From the IMG/VR virus record IMGVR_UViG_3300021197_001223, positions 1 through 49,017 of that record: 49,017 bases of DNA. One strand, 5' to 3'. The notes beneath the pieces are model-generated. The model was not told the origin of the DNA and did not search any database. It saw only the letters and a list, made by a program, of their open reading frames with translations. The position numbers and the translations under genes were made by a program. This document shows positions 1 through 7,106 of this stretch, one piece after another. Origin of the DNA: a virus. The first letter of the stretch is position 1. Each line of letters starts with the position of its first letter.

Positions 1-2
1 CA

Positions 3-176
3 GTCATGCATAGCTTTAAGAAGAAAGACGCATCAGATGGAAAAGAACAATATGAAAAAATGAATTCTGGTCACAAAACTTTTGTCAAGAAGTTAGGCAG
101 AAACAAACGCGCTTTCGAACAAATGTTGAAAAACCATTCAGCAGAAAATTTTAGAGTAAGATTTCGCGGACTTTAA
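3..176 (+). CDS. 3' end of an unrecognised small basic protein (partial)
   Basis: The frame is open from the left edge of the window to TAA at 174-176. An ATG at 6-8 could be the true start, giving about 56 residues, but the frame is still open before it, so the gene may begin outside the window. The product is rich in Lys, Arg and Asn and ends in a basic segment (RVRFRGL). I recognise no family. It abuts the next gene exactly, because its stop is followed at once by that gene's ATG, which suggests co-translation. The position just left of the prohead core genes would suit a small head-assembly protein, but this is only a guess from context. Confidence 0.5.
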   Translation, partial: VMHSFKKKDASDGKEQYEKMNSGHKTFVKKLGRNKRAFEQMLKNHSAENFRVRFRGL

Positions 177-506
177 ATGGAAACATTACATTTTATTCTT
201 GCCTGTTACGGCATGACTTTTATCATTGTATACGGAAAGATATTCGAAGACATTCGACCTCCTAAGGACTATACCAAGAAGTGGAACACCTTATGGCATT
301 GCCCTCTTTGTATGGGGTTTTGGGTTGGAGTCTTTATTTCGTGTCTTTCTCCGTATACGGAACTATTTAGTTTCGAGCGTTCATTCGTGAATGCGTTCTT
401 GCTTGGCTGTTTGTCTGCAGGGACATCTTATTTAATTTCGGTCTTGGTCGATGATTTCGGCTTAAGACTATCATCAAGATCAGGGGGTGAGCATGTTGGT
501 GATTAA
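177..506 (+). CDS. small membrane protein with a CPLC-x-GFWxG motif
   Basis: This 109-residue protein has about three hydrophobic segments (roughly residues 4-22, 44-60 and 71-92), so it should sit in the host inner membrane. Between the first two lies W-x-CPLCMGFWVG, a motif I associate with small phage and bacterial membrane proteins of the DUF1360 type; this family link is from memory and tentative. The ATG directly follows the previous stop. The tail after residue 95 is polar (RSGGEH). A strong terminator lies 50 bases downstream, so this gene probably ends a transcription unit. Function is unknown; superinfection exclusion or envelope modification are possible but unsupported. Confidence 0.7.
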   Translation: METLHFILACYGMTFIIVYGKIFEDIRPPKDYTKKWNTLWHCPLCMGFWVGVFISCLSPYTELFSFERSFVNAFLLGCLSAGTSYLISVLVDDFGLRLSSRSGGEHVGD

Positions 507-552
507 GCGTTGGGTTTTACAACCCGTCCGTCGCTGTTGCAGCGGATCCTAG
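493..552 (+). CDS. possible 19-residue cationic micropeptide
   Basis: A short frame starts with ATG at 493 inside the 3' end of the membrane protein gene, in another frame, and stops with TAG at 550-552 just before the terminator stem. A purine run (AGGGGG at 482-487) is well placed as a ribosome binding site. The peptide would hold several Arg/Lys residues and a Cys pair. Nothing but the site and placement supports it, and it may be chance. Confidence 0.2.
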   Translation: MLVIKRWVLQPVRRCCSGS

Positions 553-555
553 CTC

Positions 556-582
556 GGGCGGGTAGCGCCCGCCCACCTTTTT
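556..582 (+). terminator. rho-independent terminator
   Basis: A perfect 7 bp GC-only stem (GGGCGGG at 556-562 and CCCGCCC at 568-574) with a five-base loop is followed by T5 at 578-582. A weaker hairpin (GGGTT/AACCC, 512-525) lies upstream. It separates the membrane-protein unit from the prohead cluster. Confidence 0.85.
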
Positions 583-584
583 AT

Positions 585-649
585 AATATTGGAGAATATC
601 AATGAAGATTACAAATGCACAACTAAAGCAAATCATCAAAGAAGAACTT
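585..649 (+). repeat. RBS plus N-terminal tag cassette, copy 1
   Basis: This 65 bp segment contains AATATTGGAGAATA, the start codon and the first 16 codons of the following gene. It matches 1247-1311 at 58 of 65 positions by my count, without gaps. Identity covers both the ribosome binding site and the coding part and stops soon after, so the unit looks like a duplicated 5' cassette attached to two otherwise different genes. Confidence 0.8.
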
Positions 650-1246
650 CGTAGCGTTCTTGCTGAAGCAAATTTTTCGCCGGATGCTAGCGATATGAAC
701 ATCCCCGAAGAACACATTCCCAAAATATTAGACATAATATCTTCCGGAACACAAGAGGGCTATAATCAGGCTAAAATGTTTATAGATGCTCTTGGCGGAG
801 ATCTGTATTGGATTGATGACTATATTGAGTACGAAAACCAAAAGATTTTTGATGGAGACGACGGTAGCCTTAAATGGCTATCTCATGTTAAGTTGGAACT
901 CATGATAGAAAAAGATTGCGACAGTTCCTCGAAAAGTTGCTTTGTAAGTATTAAAGATTTAGACAAGATCTTGGGCAGAAGTGCTTACGTAGTGCTTGGT
1001 GATGCAGACGATGCAGGGTTCTTTGACTCAAGCGGATACGATGATGAGTATAGGAATGTAGATCTGATGAAGTTATTTTCCGGTAGATTCACCCCGGATG
1101 AACTACCTATCTTTGACACAAATGATGACGATTATTATAGTGATCAAAATATCAGAGCATTGGCTAGAAAAGGCTATACAGAGGATTGGGATATGTATCA
1201 ACTAACCCCCTTAGGTCAGAGAATTAAAAAATTATTAGGCGTTTAA
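602..1246 (+). CDS. acidic 214-residue protein with shared N-terminal tag; probable prohead core or internal head protein
   Basis: The first 16 residues (MKITNAQLKQIIKEEL) are almost the same as those of the next gene, while the rest is unrelated. The tag is a predicted amphipathic helix and is followed by VLAE-A (residues 19-23), which fits the (I/L)xE cleavage rule of the T4 gp21 prohead protease. The body is strongly acidic, with Asp-rich stretches near residues 90-150 and 175-185. The start is fixed by GGAG at 591-594. The gene lies two genes before the protease, where T4 keeps its small core proteins gp67 and gp68. No sequence similarity to those was recognised; the role as a packaged or core protein is an inference from tag and context. 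Confidence 0.6.
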   Translation: MKITNAQLKQIIKEELRSVLAEANFSPDASDMNIPEEHIPKILDIISSGTQEGYNQAKMFIDALGGDLYWIDDYIEYENQKIFDGDDGSLKWLSHVKLELMIEKDCDSSSKSCFVSIKDLDKILGRSAYVVLGDADDAGFFDSSGYDDEYRNVDLMKLFSGRFTPDELPIFDTNDDDYYSDQNIRALARKGYTEDWDMYQLTPLGQRIKKLLGV

Positions 1247-1311
1247 AATATTGGAGAATAATAATGAAGATTACAAATGAACAACTAAAACAAATTATCA
1301 AAGAAGAGCTA
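1247..1311 (+). repeat. RBS plus N-terminal tag cassette, copy 2
   Basis: This is the second copy of the 65 bp unit described at 585-649. It again runs from AATATTGGAGAATA through the first 16 codons. Most coding differences are third-position changes, so the peptide is better conserved than the DNA (15 of 16 residues identical). Confidence 0.8.
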
Positions 1312-1827
1312 CAATCAGTTATGAATGAGTCCGAAGCGCTTTTGGGATTAGCCGCTCTAGCAGCTATGAGAAAGCGACGAGCCGCAGCTGCGAAGAAAAA
1401 AGCTGCTCAAGGACCTCTACCTCGTGGTGGATATAAACGAGGCTATGGCGGACCTTCTTCTTCTAGTTCTGATTCTGGGACTGCATCGGACATTGAGAAC
1501 ATAATGCAACAAAGAGCAGCAGAAGACGCAGCTAAAGAAGAAAAGCAAAAACAATACAGAGCAAATATAAGCCCATCACTCGAAGCTCTTGGTCAAGCAA
1601 AGCTGAAAGCTTTTCAGGCATTGGGGCGCGATGAAGATGGTGACTTGCCCTACATGAATGCATGGAGTGGTGACGAAGAATGGTTGGGCACTTATTATGA
1701 TGGTCCTCTGAGTTATTTTGAAGCCCTTGCTGAGGCTAAGAGAAATGGTCATATATCATATAGTGCGATTGATGATGAATCTGGTGGATTCCATTTGGAC
1801 GAATTGTTCCCCGGTAAATATATTTAG
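1264..1827 (+). CDS. tagged basic/alanine-rich protein; probable internal head or core protein
   Basis: A 187-residue protein starting with the same tag as the previous gene (MKITNEQLKQIIKEEL) followed by VMNE-S, another possible prohead-protease site. Residues 25-50 form an Ala/Arg/Lys-rich block (KRRAAAAKKKAA) that could touch DNA, then a Gly/Ser-rich linker (about 51-72), a charged helix, and an acidic C-terminal domain. The ATG follows GGAGAATA by a few bases. It sits immediately before the prohead protease gene (9 bases). The tag plus a basic region resembles the plan of T4 internal proteins, which are targeted to the prohead by a short N-terminal sequence that gp21 removes; whether this protein does the same is inferred. 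Confidence 0.6.
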   Translation: MKITNEQLKQIIKEELQSVMNESEALLGLAALAAMRKRRAAAAKKKAAQGPLPRGGYKRGYGGPSSSSSDSGTASDIENIMQQRAAEDAAKEEKQKQYRANISPSLEALGQAKLKAFQALGRDEDGDLPYMNAWSGDEEWLGTYYDGPLSYFEALAEAKRNGHISYSAIDDESGGFHLDELFPGKYI

Positions 1828-1836
1828 GAGTGACGA

Positions 1837-2460
1837 ATGTCTAAAAAATTACTAAGAGAATATCATGCATTATGCCCAGACGGCATGTGCCAAGATTTAT
1901 TGACTGAGCGTGAAAAGCGAGAGATAAAAGAAGACGGAGCTATGTATCTCACTGGTCGTATTCAAACTGCTGATAAGAAGAACGGCAATGGTCGTAAGTA
2001 CCCAGAGAAAGTTCTCAAGCGAGAAATGGACAACTACATAAGGATCGTCAACGACAATCGCGCATGTGGTGAACTTGACCATCCAGACGATTCAGTCATC
2101 AACCTTAAGAACGTATCTCACATGGTCACTAAGTGCTGGTGGGAAGGCAAGGATGTTATGGGCAAAATTAAAGTGCTCGACACTCCTTCTGGTCGCATCC
2201 TTAAGGACTTGATCAACGCTGGTGTTAAACTTGGGATATCATCTCGAGGACTTGGCTCAGTCAAAGAGTCAATGGGCGAGACTATCGTTGAAGACGACTT
2301 CCAACTTATTTGCTTTGATATCGTATCAGAGCCATCAACTCCCGATGCCTATGTGTATCCCGGAGAAGAATCGAAGAAAGCATTTAAGTTCTCGACAAGA
2401 TTGCGAGAACAAAAAGAAAATAATATTGACAATCTATTTAAGAAGATTCTTGGAGACTAA
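1837..2460 (+). CDS. 21: prohead core maturation protease (T4 gp21-like)
   Basis: This 207-residue protein has the pattern of the gp21-type serine protease that sits in the prohead core and trims scaffold and capsid proteins during head maturation. Visible landmarks are a G-R-x-Y-P segment (residues 53-56), the GELDHPD block with the likely catalytic His at 82, GISSRG with the likely nucleophile Ser at 135 or 136, and a downstream FDIVSEPSTPDAYV block (160-173). The length matches T4 gp21 (about 212). The start is supported by TTAGGAG just upstream. It lies between tagged candidate substrates on both sides and the capsid gene is some 11 kb downstream, unlike T4 where genes 21, 22 and 23 are adjacent. 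Confidence 0.9.
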   Translation: MSKKLLREYHALCPDGMCQDLLTEREKREIKEDGAMYLTGRIQTADKKNGNGRKYPEKVLKREMDNYIRIVNDNRACGELDHPDDSVINLKNVSHMVTKCWWEGKDVMGKIKVLDTPSGRILKDLINAGVKLGISSRGLGSVKESMGETIVEDDFQLICFDIVSEPSTPDAYVYPGEESKKAFKFSTRLREQKENNIDNLFKKILGD

Positions 2461-2886
2461 ATGAACAAAGAACAATTAAAGAAAACCCTTAAGCCACTTA
2501 TCAAAGAGTGCATCAAAGAAGTTATATTCGAAGAAGGGGTTCTCTCAGGAATCATTTCCGAAGTTGTTAAAGGAACAGGCGGCCAGCGTATCGTCGAGAC
2601 CAAGCAACCTCAACAATATCAAAAACCACAAATTGATCACGAATTAGAAGAACGAAAAAGAAAACAACGTCGAAAAAAGATGCTTGACTCAATCGGTCGA
2701 GACTCATACAATGGCGTTGATTTGTTTGAAGGCACAACCCCAATGTCGAATAGAGACAGTGGACGCTCATCAGGGCCTAGTGGCTCAAAGGCTCTAGAAG
2801 GTGTATCTCCAAGCGATCCCGGAGTTGATATTTCAGCATTCGGTTCTAGTTCGGCAATTTGGTCAAAATTAGCAAAGGGAAAATAA
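2461..2886 (+). CDS. small head-cluster protein with amphipathic N-terminal helix; possible prohead core protein
   Basis: A 141-residue protein whose ATG follows the protease stop directly. Its N-terminus (MNKEQLKKTLKPLIKECIKE) resembles the tag of the two proteins before the protease in pattern but not exactly, and contains several I/L-x-E steps (LIKE, IFEE) that a gp21-type protease might cut. The middle (about 60-75) is a very basic RKRKQRRKK helix, and the rest is Gly/Ser-rich and probably disordered, ending in FGSSSAIWSKLAKGK. I believe similar proteins accompany prohead proteases in other aquatic phages, but that is memory, not a search. Its stop overlaps the S21 start as TAATG. Confidence 0.6.
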   Translation: MNKEQLKKTLKPLIKECIKEVIFEEGVLSGIISEVVKGTGGQRIVETKQPQQYQKPQIDHELEERKRKQRRKKMLDSIGRDSYNGVDLFEGTTPMSNRDSGRSSGPSGSKALEGVSPSDPGVDISAFGSSSAIWSKLAKGK

Positions 2887-3080
2887 TGGCTACCAATTAT
2901 AAGATGAAGCCTCGCAAAGGCGAGACTATGGAACGGTTTATCAAAAGATTCACCAAGAAATGTAAGAAACTTGGAATCATCCAAGAGATGAGAGACAAAC
3001 GACACTTCACTTCTGACTCAGAGAAGAAGCGCCTCGCTCGGAAAAAATGGAGAGCAAACCTCAAGAAGAAGAAGCAATAA
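2886..3080 (+). CDS. rpsU: ribosomal protein bS21-like protein
   Basis: A 64-residue basic protein that matches the bS21 plan: a GETMERFIKRFTKKCKKLGI segment like the bacterial bS21 N-terminal helix, then EMRDKRHF (the E-V/M-R-x-R-x-F/Y signature), then a K/R-rich helix (EKKRLARKKWRANLKKKKQ). The frame is open further upstream, but the ATG at 2886 overlaps the previous stop as TAATG and gives the expected bS21 N-terminus, so I chose it. bS21 binds the 30S subunit near the anti-Shine-Dalgarno region. Phage-encoded bS21 is known from other aquatic phages, where it is thought to bias host ribosomes. Its place in the head cluster suggests late expression. Confidence 0.8.
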   Translation: MATNYKMKPRKGETMERFIKRFTKKCKKLGIIQEMRDKRHFTSDSEKKRLARKKWRANLKKKKQ

Positions 3081-3087
3081 CTATTTA
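3081..3087 (+). promoter_or_regulatory. candidate late promoter element CTATTTA
   Basis: The heptamer CTATTTA within AATAACTATTTAGTC lies in the only sizeable gap of the first cluster, 22 bases before the ATG at 3110. The same heptamer recurs before other virion genes (12452, 12461, 15548, 16581, 19159). Promoter function is inferred from this recurrence only. Confidence 0.45.
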
Positions 3088-3109
3088 GTCCTAAAGAGAG
3101 GGAAGAATT

Positions 3110-3529
3110 ATGAGTTCAAATATTTATACCGCAGGACTAAACCACGTCGGATCTTACCAAGTAAGTGGAGCACCTTACTTAAGTGGTTCAAATTTACCTG
3201 GAAACACGAACGACTCTTTGAAATTTGAGTTTCCAAAAGTAACAAAAAGCATTACTGTGAGATCAAACCATGATGAACCAATAAGAGTTCACTTCGCGCC
3301 TTATGTTGCTGGTGGAGGCTTAAAGGGAGCTCAAACACAAAACAACTTCGTTACAATCCCAGCCAGCGGTTCGCAAACATTTGATGTGAAGTGTAAAGAG
3401 ATTTTTATATCTATGGCTGCCGGCACAGCAGGAACTACAAACGATGACGTTCAGATATATGCAGAACTTACCACAATTCCAACAGAAAGAATGTTTAGTC
3501 TAGACAACGTTGTAGGAGTGGCGACCTAA
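3110..3529 (+). CDS. small virion protein, short paralogue of the LamG-bearing neighbour
   Basis: A 139-residue, mostly beta-type protein beginning MSSNIYTAGLNHVGSYQVSG and ending with a TTIPTERMFSLDNVVG block. The next gene starts and ends with the same blocks, so the two are paralogues; this one lacks the large insertion. The N-terminal YTAGLN-x-VGSYQVSG motif is one I have seen in other aquatic phage structural genes, though its exact role is not known to me. GAGGGA precedes the ATG. It begins the fibre region after a CTATTTA element and overlaps the next gene as TAATG. A head- or tail-surface role is likely from context. Confidence 0.6.
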   Translation: MSSNIYTAGLNHVGSYQVSGAPYLSGSNLPGNTNDSLKFEFPKVTKSITVRSNHDEPIRVHFAPYVAGGGLKGAQTQNNFVTIPASGSQTFDVKCKEIFISMAAGTAGTTNDDVQIYAELTTIPTERMFSLDNVVGVAT

Positions 3530-4569
3530 TGAGTTTTAATTATACAGCAGGTCTCAACAACGTTGGGTCGTTTCAAGTATCTGGTCGACCATGGCTTAAG
3601 ACTGTTGCTTTTTCTGGTGCAGAAGGCAAATTTTATGAATTTCCAAATGTTACCGACTACATTAAAATAATGAACGATGTTAATGGTAGCAAGAGTGCTA
3701 ATTTAGACATTGTGTTTTGCGAGCCAAGACGCTCGGCAAACATGCCGAACTCAAACGAACACTTGTCTGCATCAATAACCGCCACTCAAGAAGTGACTTT
3801 ATCAATGTGGGTTAAGTTTGATTCCATAACTAGTGGCGATAAAAGAATCGCTAATCTTACCGGGACTGGAGTGGATATCAGAGTACAAACGAGATCAAAT
3901 GACGAAGTTAGAACTTTTATAAATTCTGGTTCGGGCGCTAACACCGAGACCACAACAACAAGCCCTCTTGCTATAAACGAATGGTTCAATATGATATTTG
4001 TTGTTAAAAGCGGCGCCACAAAAGTCTACTTAAATGGCGCACTATTAACGGAAACAGTAAATACAGAAGCGATTACTGCTAACTTTGATACTCTAACTCT
4101 GGGATCTACAACCTTGAACCACGACGGATCATATTCAAACATATATTTGTTTAATCGTGCATTAACAGAAACAGAAATTACTAAAGTATACAGCGGGTCA
4201 TACAAGATATCTCCCGACACCGAAAATTCAATTGATGGACTTGTATCATGGTGGGCCTTCGAAGATAATCATTATAAGGCATTTTTCGCAACCCCAGACA
4301 CTACAACAACAATATTTGATAGAATATCATCCAACAATCTCGTAATCAATACTGGGACTTTAACTTTTGAAGATGGTTATCTAATAGGTAATGCGCTGGA
4401 TCGTCATACAATAACTCTTTATGACCAACAAGAAATAAAGTTAAATTGCAAAGTAAAACAAATCTTTCTTAAGTCTTCGGCGGATGCTGATGTTAGTATT
4501 TGCGCAGGCTTGACCAACATACCTAGTGAAAGAATGTATCAATTAATCGGAACGGGAATCGATGAGTAA
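3529..4569 (+). CDS. virion protein with LamG-like domain inserted in a duplicated scaffold domain
   Basis: Residues 1-65 and about 293-346 of this 346-residue protein correspond to the two ends of the 139-residue neighbour (YTAGLNNVGSFQVSG at the start, TNIPSERMYQL at the end). Between them sits a LamG/concanavalin-like jellyroll of about 220 residues, recognised by VTLSMWVKFDS (89-99), INEWFNMIFVV, KVYLNGALLTE (165-175), a SNIYLFNRALTETEI strand-helix and LVSWWAFED (238-246). LamG-like domains on virions commonly bind carbohydrate. The likely role is a surface adhesin or decoration. The gene overlaps both neighbours as TAATG, so all three are probably translated together. Confidence 0.7.
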   Translation: MSFNYTAGLNNVGSFQVSGRPWLKTVAFSGAEGKFYEFPNVTDYIKIMNDVNGSKSANLDIVFCEPRRSANMPNSNEHLSASITATQEVTLSMWVKFDSITSGDKRIANLTGTGVDIRVQTRSNDEVRTFINSGSGANTETTTTSPLAINEWFNMIFVVKSGATKVYLNGALLTETVNTEAITANFDTLTLGSTTLNHDGSYSNIYLFNRALTETEITKVYSGSYKISPDTENSIDGLVSWWAFEDNHYKAFFATPDTTTTIFDRISSNNLVINTGTLTFEDGYLIGNALDRHTITLYDQQEIKLNCKVKQIFLKSSADADVSICAGLTNIPSERMYQLIGTGIDE

Positions 4570-6878
4570 TGGCAAAAGAATTTGGATGGGCATATGTTGT
4601 AGGATCCCAAGCGTCAGGTCCTAAAGGCTCGATTCAAATATCGGGTGATGCGACCAAGTTGGATCACGATCCAAACTTGTTTTGGTCTGATGAAGACAAT
4701 GCACTCCTCATCTCGGGCGATATCATCGCGCACAACTTTGAAATCCAAAATCAAACAAAAACAGTCTTTAACTTTGAGGTCTCCGGATCATCAATATTTG
4801 GAGACACAGAAGACGACCTACATCAATTCACAGGGTCCCTCGACATTACAGGGAACGTTACTGCTGTAAACTTCTACGGTTGGGGTGGAGACCTCGACGG
4901 TGTACCAATCAACTATGCGACAAACTTCGCAGACAATCGAATCGTCACATCAGTTACCGGAGACACAGTTAACGCAGAAGAGAACCTTACCTTCGACGGA
5001 GCAATACTAAATGTCTCTGGTGATATAAATGCGATTGAAATTGATGCATCTCAATTCAGCGGAACCATCGCACTGTTTGATGAGATGGAAGCGGACACCG
5101 TAATTTCAACCACCCTTACGGCATCAGCCCTATCCTCATCCACAGCAATTGTTTCGAACTCGACCTTTGGAGATATTGTTCTCACAGGTCGCATTGTTGA
5201 CGCAAACGGAAATGTAATCTTGGGATCGACAACGGCTCAGTCCGAGGTCAACATCTCAAACACAAACTCCGGAGCCACAATCTCCTCTACCAGTTTTAAC
5301 TCGGTCAATTCCTCCAACGCTGTCGGTATGGACTTCGCCGTCATAAGCCAAGGGATAGAACTCGATACAAATGCATTCGTGGCTAAGATTGGAGGAGTTG
5401 GAGTTGGGACAAACCAACCAGCAAAGAAGATGGAAGTGTACGATAACACTGGTGCTCAACTGAGACTATCATCTCTTGGTTCGAACCAAATTATCAATGG
5501 CGGATTCCTGTTTAATCCAGTGCAGCATCATACTGACTTGGAGACCAACACGGAAGGAATGTTCTCAATTACTCCGACAGGTCAACGAGTTGGAATCAAC
5601 ACCACCACACCAGAGCATGCACTAGATGTATCCGGAGATGCAAGGATAACGGGCAACCTTATTATATCAGGGACACTATCAGCCCGAGTCACCGACTTCG
5701 CAGTATCCGCAGACACTCTGACTTTTGGAGATGAATCCTCAGACTCAATCATCATGAACGCTAAGACAATGTCTACTCCTAATGATCTCGAGATCAATAA
5801 CGTTCTTTTTGTCTCTGCATCAACAGTTGGAGTTGGATCATACTCCACAGCCAAATTTGGTGTAACATCTACATCAAATCAACTAGAACTTGGAAACGGT
5901 TCTCAAAACCTATCTATAAGCGTCACAAATGACTCCACAAGCATTTCAACAAACAATTCGACTATAGACATAGGCAACAATGTAAAAGTCCTTGGAGAGC
6001 TTGTGGTTGGCTCTAATGGCGATATAGTTCTTGATAACGCAGGTCAACTATCTTCATCTGTTTCTGTATCGTCACACACGGGACACTTTACCGACATTAC
6101 ATCAAGCAACATTGTAAATGGAGATACAACAATATCTAATGACAATGTAACCACCGATACTGTCGATGCGACAACCATGAATACTTATTGGCTAAACGCG
6201 GAGGCTATCTCTGGTCGTCTTACAACTGGGAATCAGACTAACATTTACGCCCTTGGTACTTTGTCATATCTCAATGTTGCGAACGCAACAAAACTGCAAG
6301 GATCGTTGGCCGTTGGAATTAACAATGCTTCCCGAAAGGTCGAGATCAAAGATAGCAATGCACAATTAAGACTTACAAATACAACACCAGTCTTCGGCTT
6401 ATCCGACTACACATATGCAGACATGCATGTTAATGATAGCGGAGACCTCTCTATTCAACCATCATCCGGAAAGGTTTATATTCCTAGCTTGAACTTGGCT
6501 AACGTTCCTGATGGTCATTCATCAAAGGTGTTATCAGTTGATGAAAACGGCAACATAATAAAAGTAATTAACCAACCCGGTATTGAAGTCAGAAATAGAA
6601 TCGAGACAACAACCAGTTACAACATGAAGACTGACGATTACTTCATTGCTCTCAAGGTTGACGAGCATGCTGTAATTACTTTACCAGATGCCTCTACTTT
6701 AGCAAATGGCCAGATCTTTGTTTTAACAGATGAAATCGGATCAGCAGAAAACTACACACTGACGATAAGGGCGAGAGAAAATCAGTCCATAGATGGCAAA
6801 AGTGAAATTGTCTTGGTCTCCCCTCGATCATCCGTAAGTCTGTACACCGATGGACAGTTAAACTTCTTCATATTCTAA
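4569..6878 (+). CDS. tail/virion fibre protein, 769 residues
   Basis: A long beta-rich protein with repeated DITGN / LNVSGD / DVSGDARITGN units (for example near residues 90, 150 and 355), a pattern typical of triple-stranded phage fibres, and VGVGT/VGIN-type turns between them. The N-terminus contains GSIQISGDATKLDHDPNLF followed by LLISGDIIAHNF, probably the attachment part. The last 90 residues form a small tip-like domain (VITLPDAS, GQIFVLTDEIG, TIRARENQSIDG, SLYTDGQLNFFIF). It probably recognises the host or links other fibres. It closes the three-gene overlapping unit begun at 3110. Which T4 fibre it corresponds to cannot be decided from sequence. Confidence 0.75.
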   Translation: MAKEFGWAYVVGSQASGPKGSIQISGDATKLDHDPNLFWSDEDNALLISGDIIAHNFEIQNQTKTVFNFEVSGSSIFGDTEDDLHQFTGSLDITGNVTAVNFYGWGGDLDGVPINYATNFADNRIVTSVTGDTVNAEENLTFDGAILNVSGDINAIEIDASQFSGTIALFDEMEADTVISTTLTASALSSSTAIVSNSTFGDIVLTGRIVDANGNVILGSTTAQSEVNISNTNSGATISSTSFNSVNSSNAVGMDFAVISQGIELDTNAFVAKIGGVGVGTNQPAKKMEVYDNTGAQLRLSSLGSNQIINGGFLFNPVQHHTDLETNTEGMFSITPTGQRVGINTTTPEHALDVSGDARITGNLIISGTLSARVTDFAVSADTLTFGDESSDSIIMNAKTMSTPNDLEINNVLFVSASTVGVGSYSTAKFGVTSTSNQLELGNGSQNLSISVTNDSTSISTNNSTIDIGNNVKVLGELVVGSNGDIVLDNAGQLSSSVSVSSHTGHFTDITSSNIVNGDTTISNDNVTTDTVDATTMNTYWLNAEAISGRLTTGNQTNIYALGTLSYLNVANATKLQGSLAVGINNASRKVEIKDSNAQLRLTNTTPVFGLSDYTYADMHVNDSGDLSIQPSSGKVYIPSLNLANVPDGHSSKVLSVDENGNIIKVINQPGIEVRNRIETTTSYNMKTDDYFIALKVDEHAVITLPDASTLANGQIFVLTDEIGSAENYTLTIRARENQSIDGKSEIVLVSPRSSVSLYTDGQLNFFIF

Positions 6879-6910
6879 TCTCTATAAGTCCGCTAGTACC
6901 GAAAGAATAG

Positions 6911-6930
6911 AAGTTTTTTAAACTTTTTTT
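6911..6930 (+). terminator. weak AT-rich terminator-like hairpin
   Basis: AAGTTT (6911-6916) pairs with AAACTT (6920-6925) and is followed by T5. The stem has a single GC pair, so termination would be weak. A second small hairpin (GTTTAG/CTAAAC, 6934-6956) follows. The rest of the 228-base gap holds the leader structure listed next. Confidence 0.4.
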
Positions 6931-7005
6931 AACGTTTAGAAAGTTGTTTCCTAAACTAGTAAAAATTTATTTACTTTTCGACTCTCTCGGGTGTAGTTAT
7001 GTGTA

Positions 7006-7040
7006 CCCTTGGACGACACAATTGTGTTTTTTGTCAAGGG
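7006..7040 (+). promoter_or_regulatory. long leader stem-loop before the alanine-rich fibre gene
   Basis: CCCTTG (7006-7011) pairs with CAAGGG (7035-7040), the stem continues with AC/GT after a one-base bulge, and the top holds the perfect 12 bp palindrome ACACAATTGTGT (7016-7027). It ends 66 bases before the ATG at 7107. It could stabilise the mRNA, be a processing site, or bind a regulator; only the base pairing is seen. Confidence 0.45.
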
Positions 7041-7106
7041 TTGCTTTTGGTACATATCATATCGTACTAAAGGTCACATTATTTTACTATTATGGAGGAA
7101 TAAATA

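Noticed and set aside
361-370. CTATTTA inside the first membrane protein gene (also near 2435, 38808, 45256 and 46749)
   Set aside because: These copies are in coding sequence with no gene start nearby, so I treat them as chance.
2637-3005. Antisense frame of 122 codons over the tagged protein and S21
   Set aside because: It crosses two well-supported plus-strand genes and has no recognisable features.
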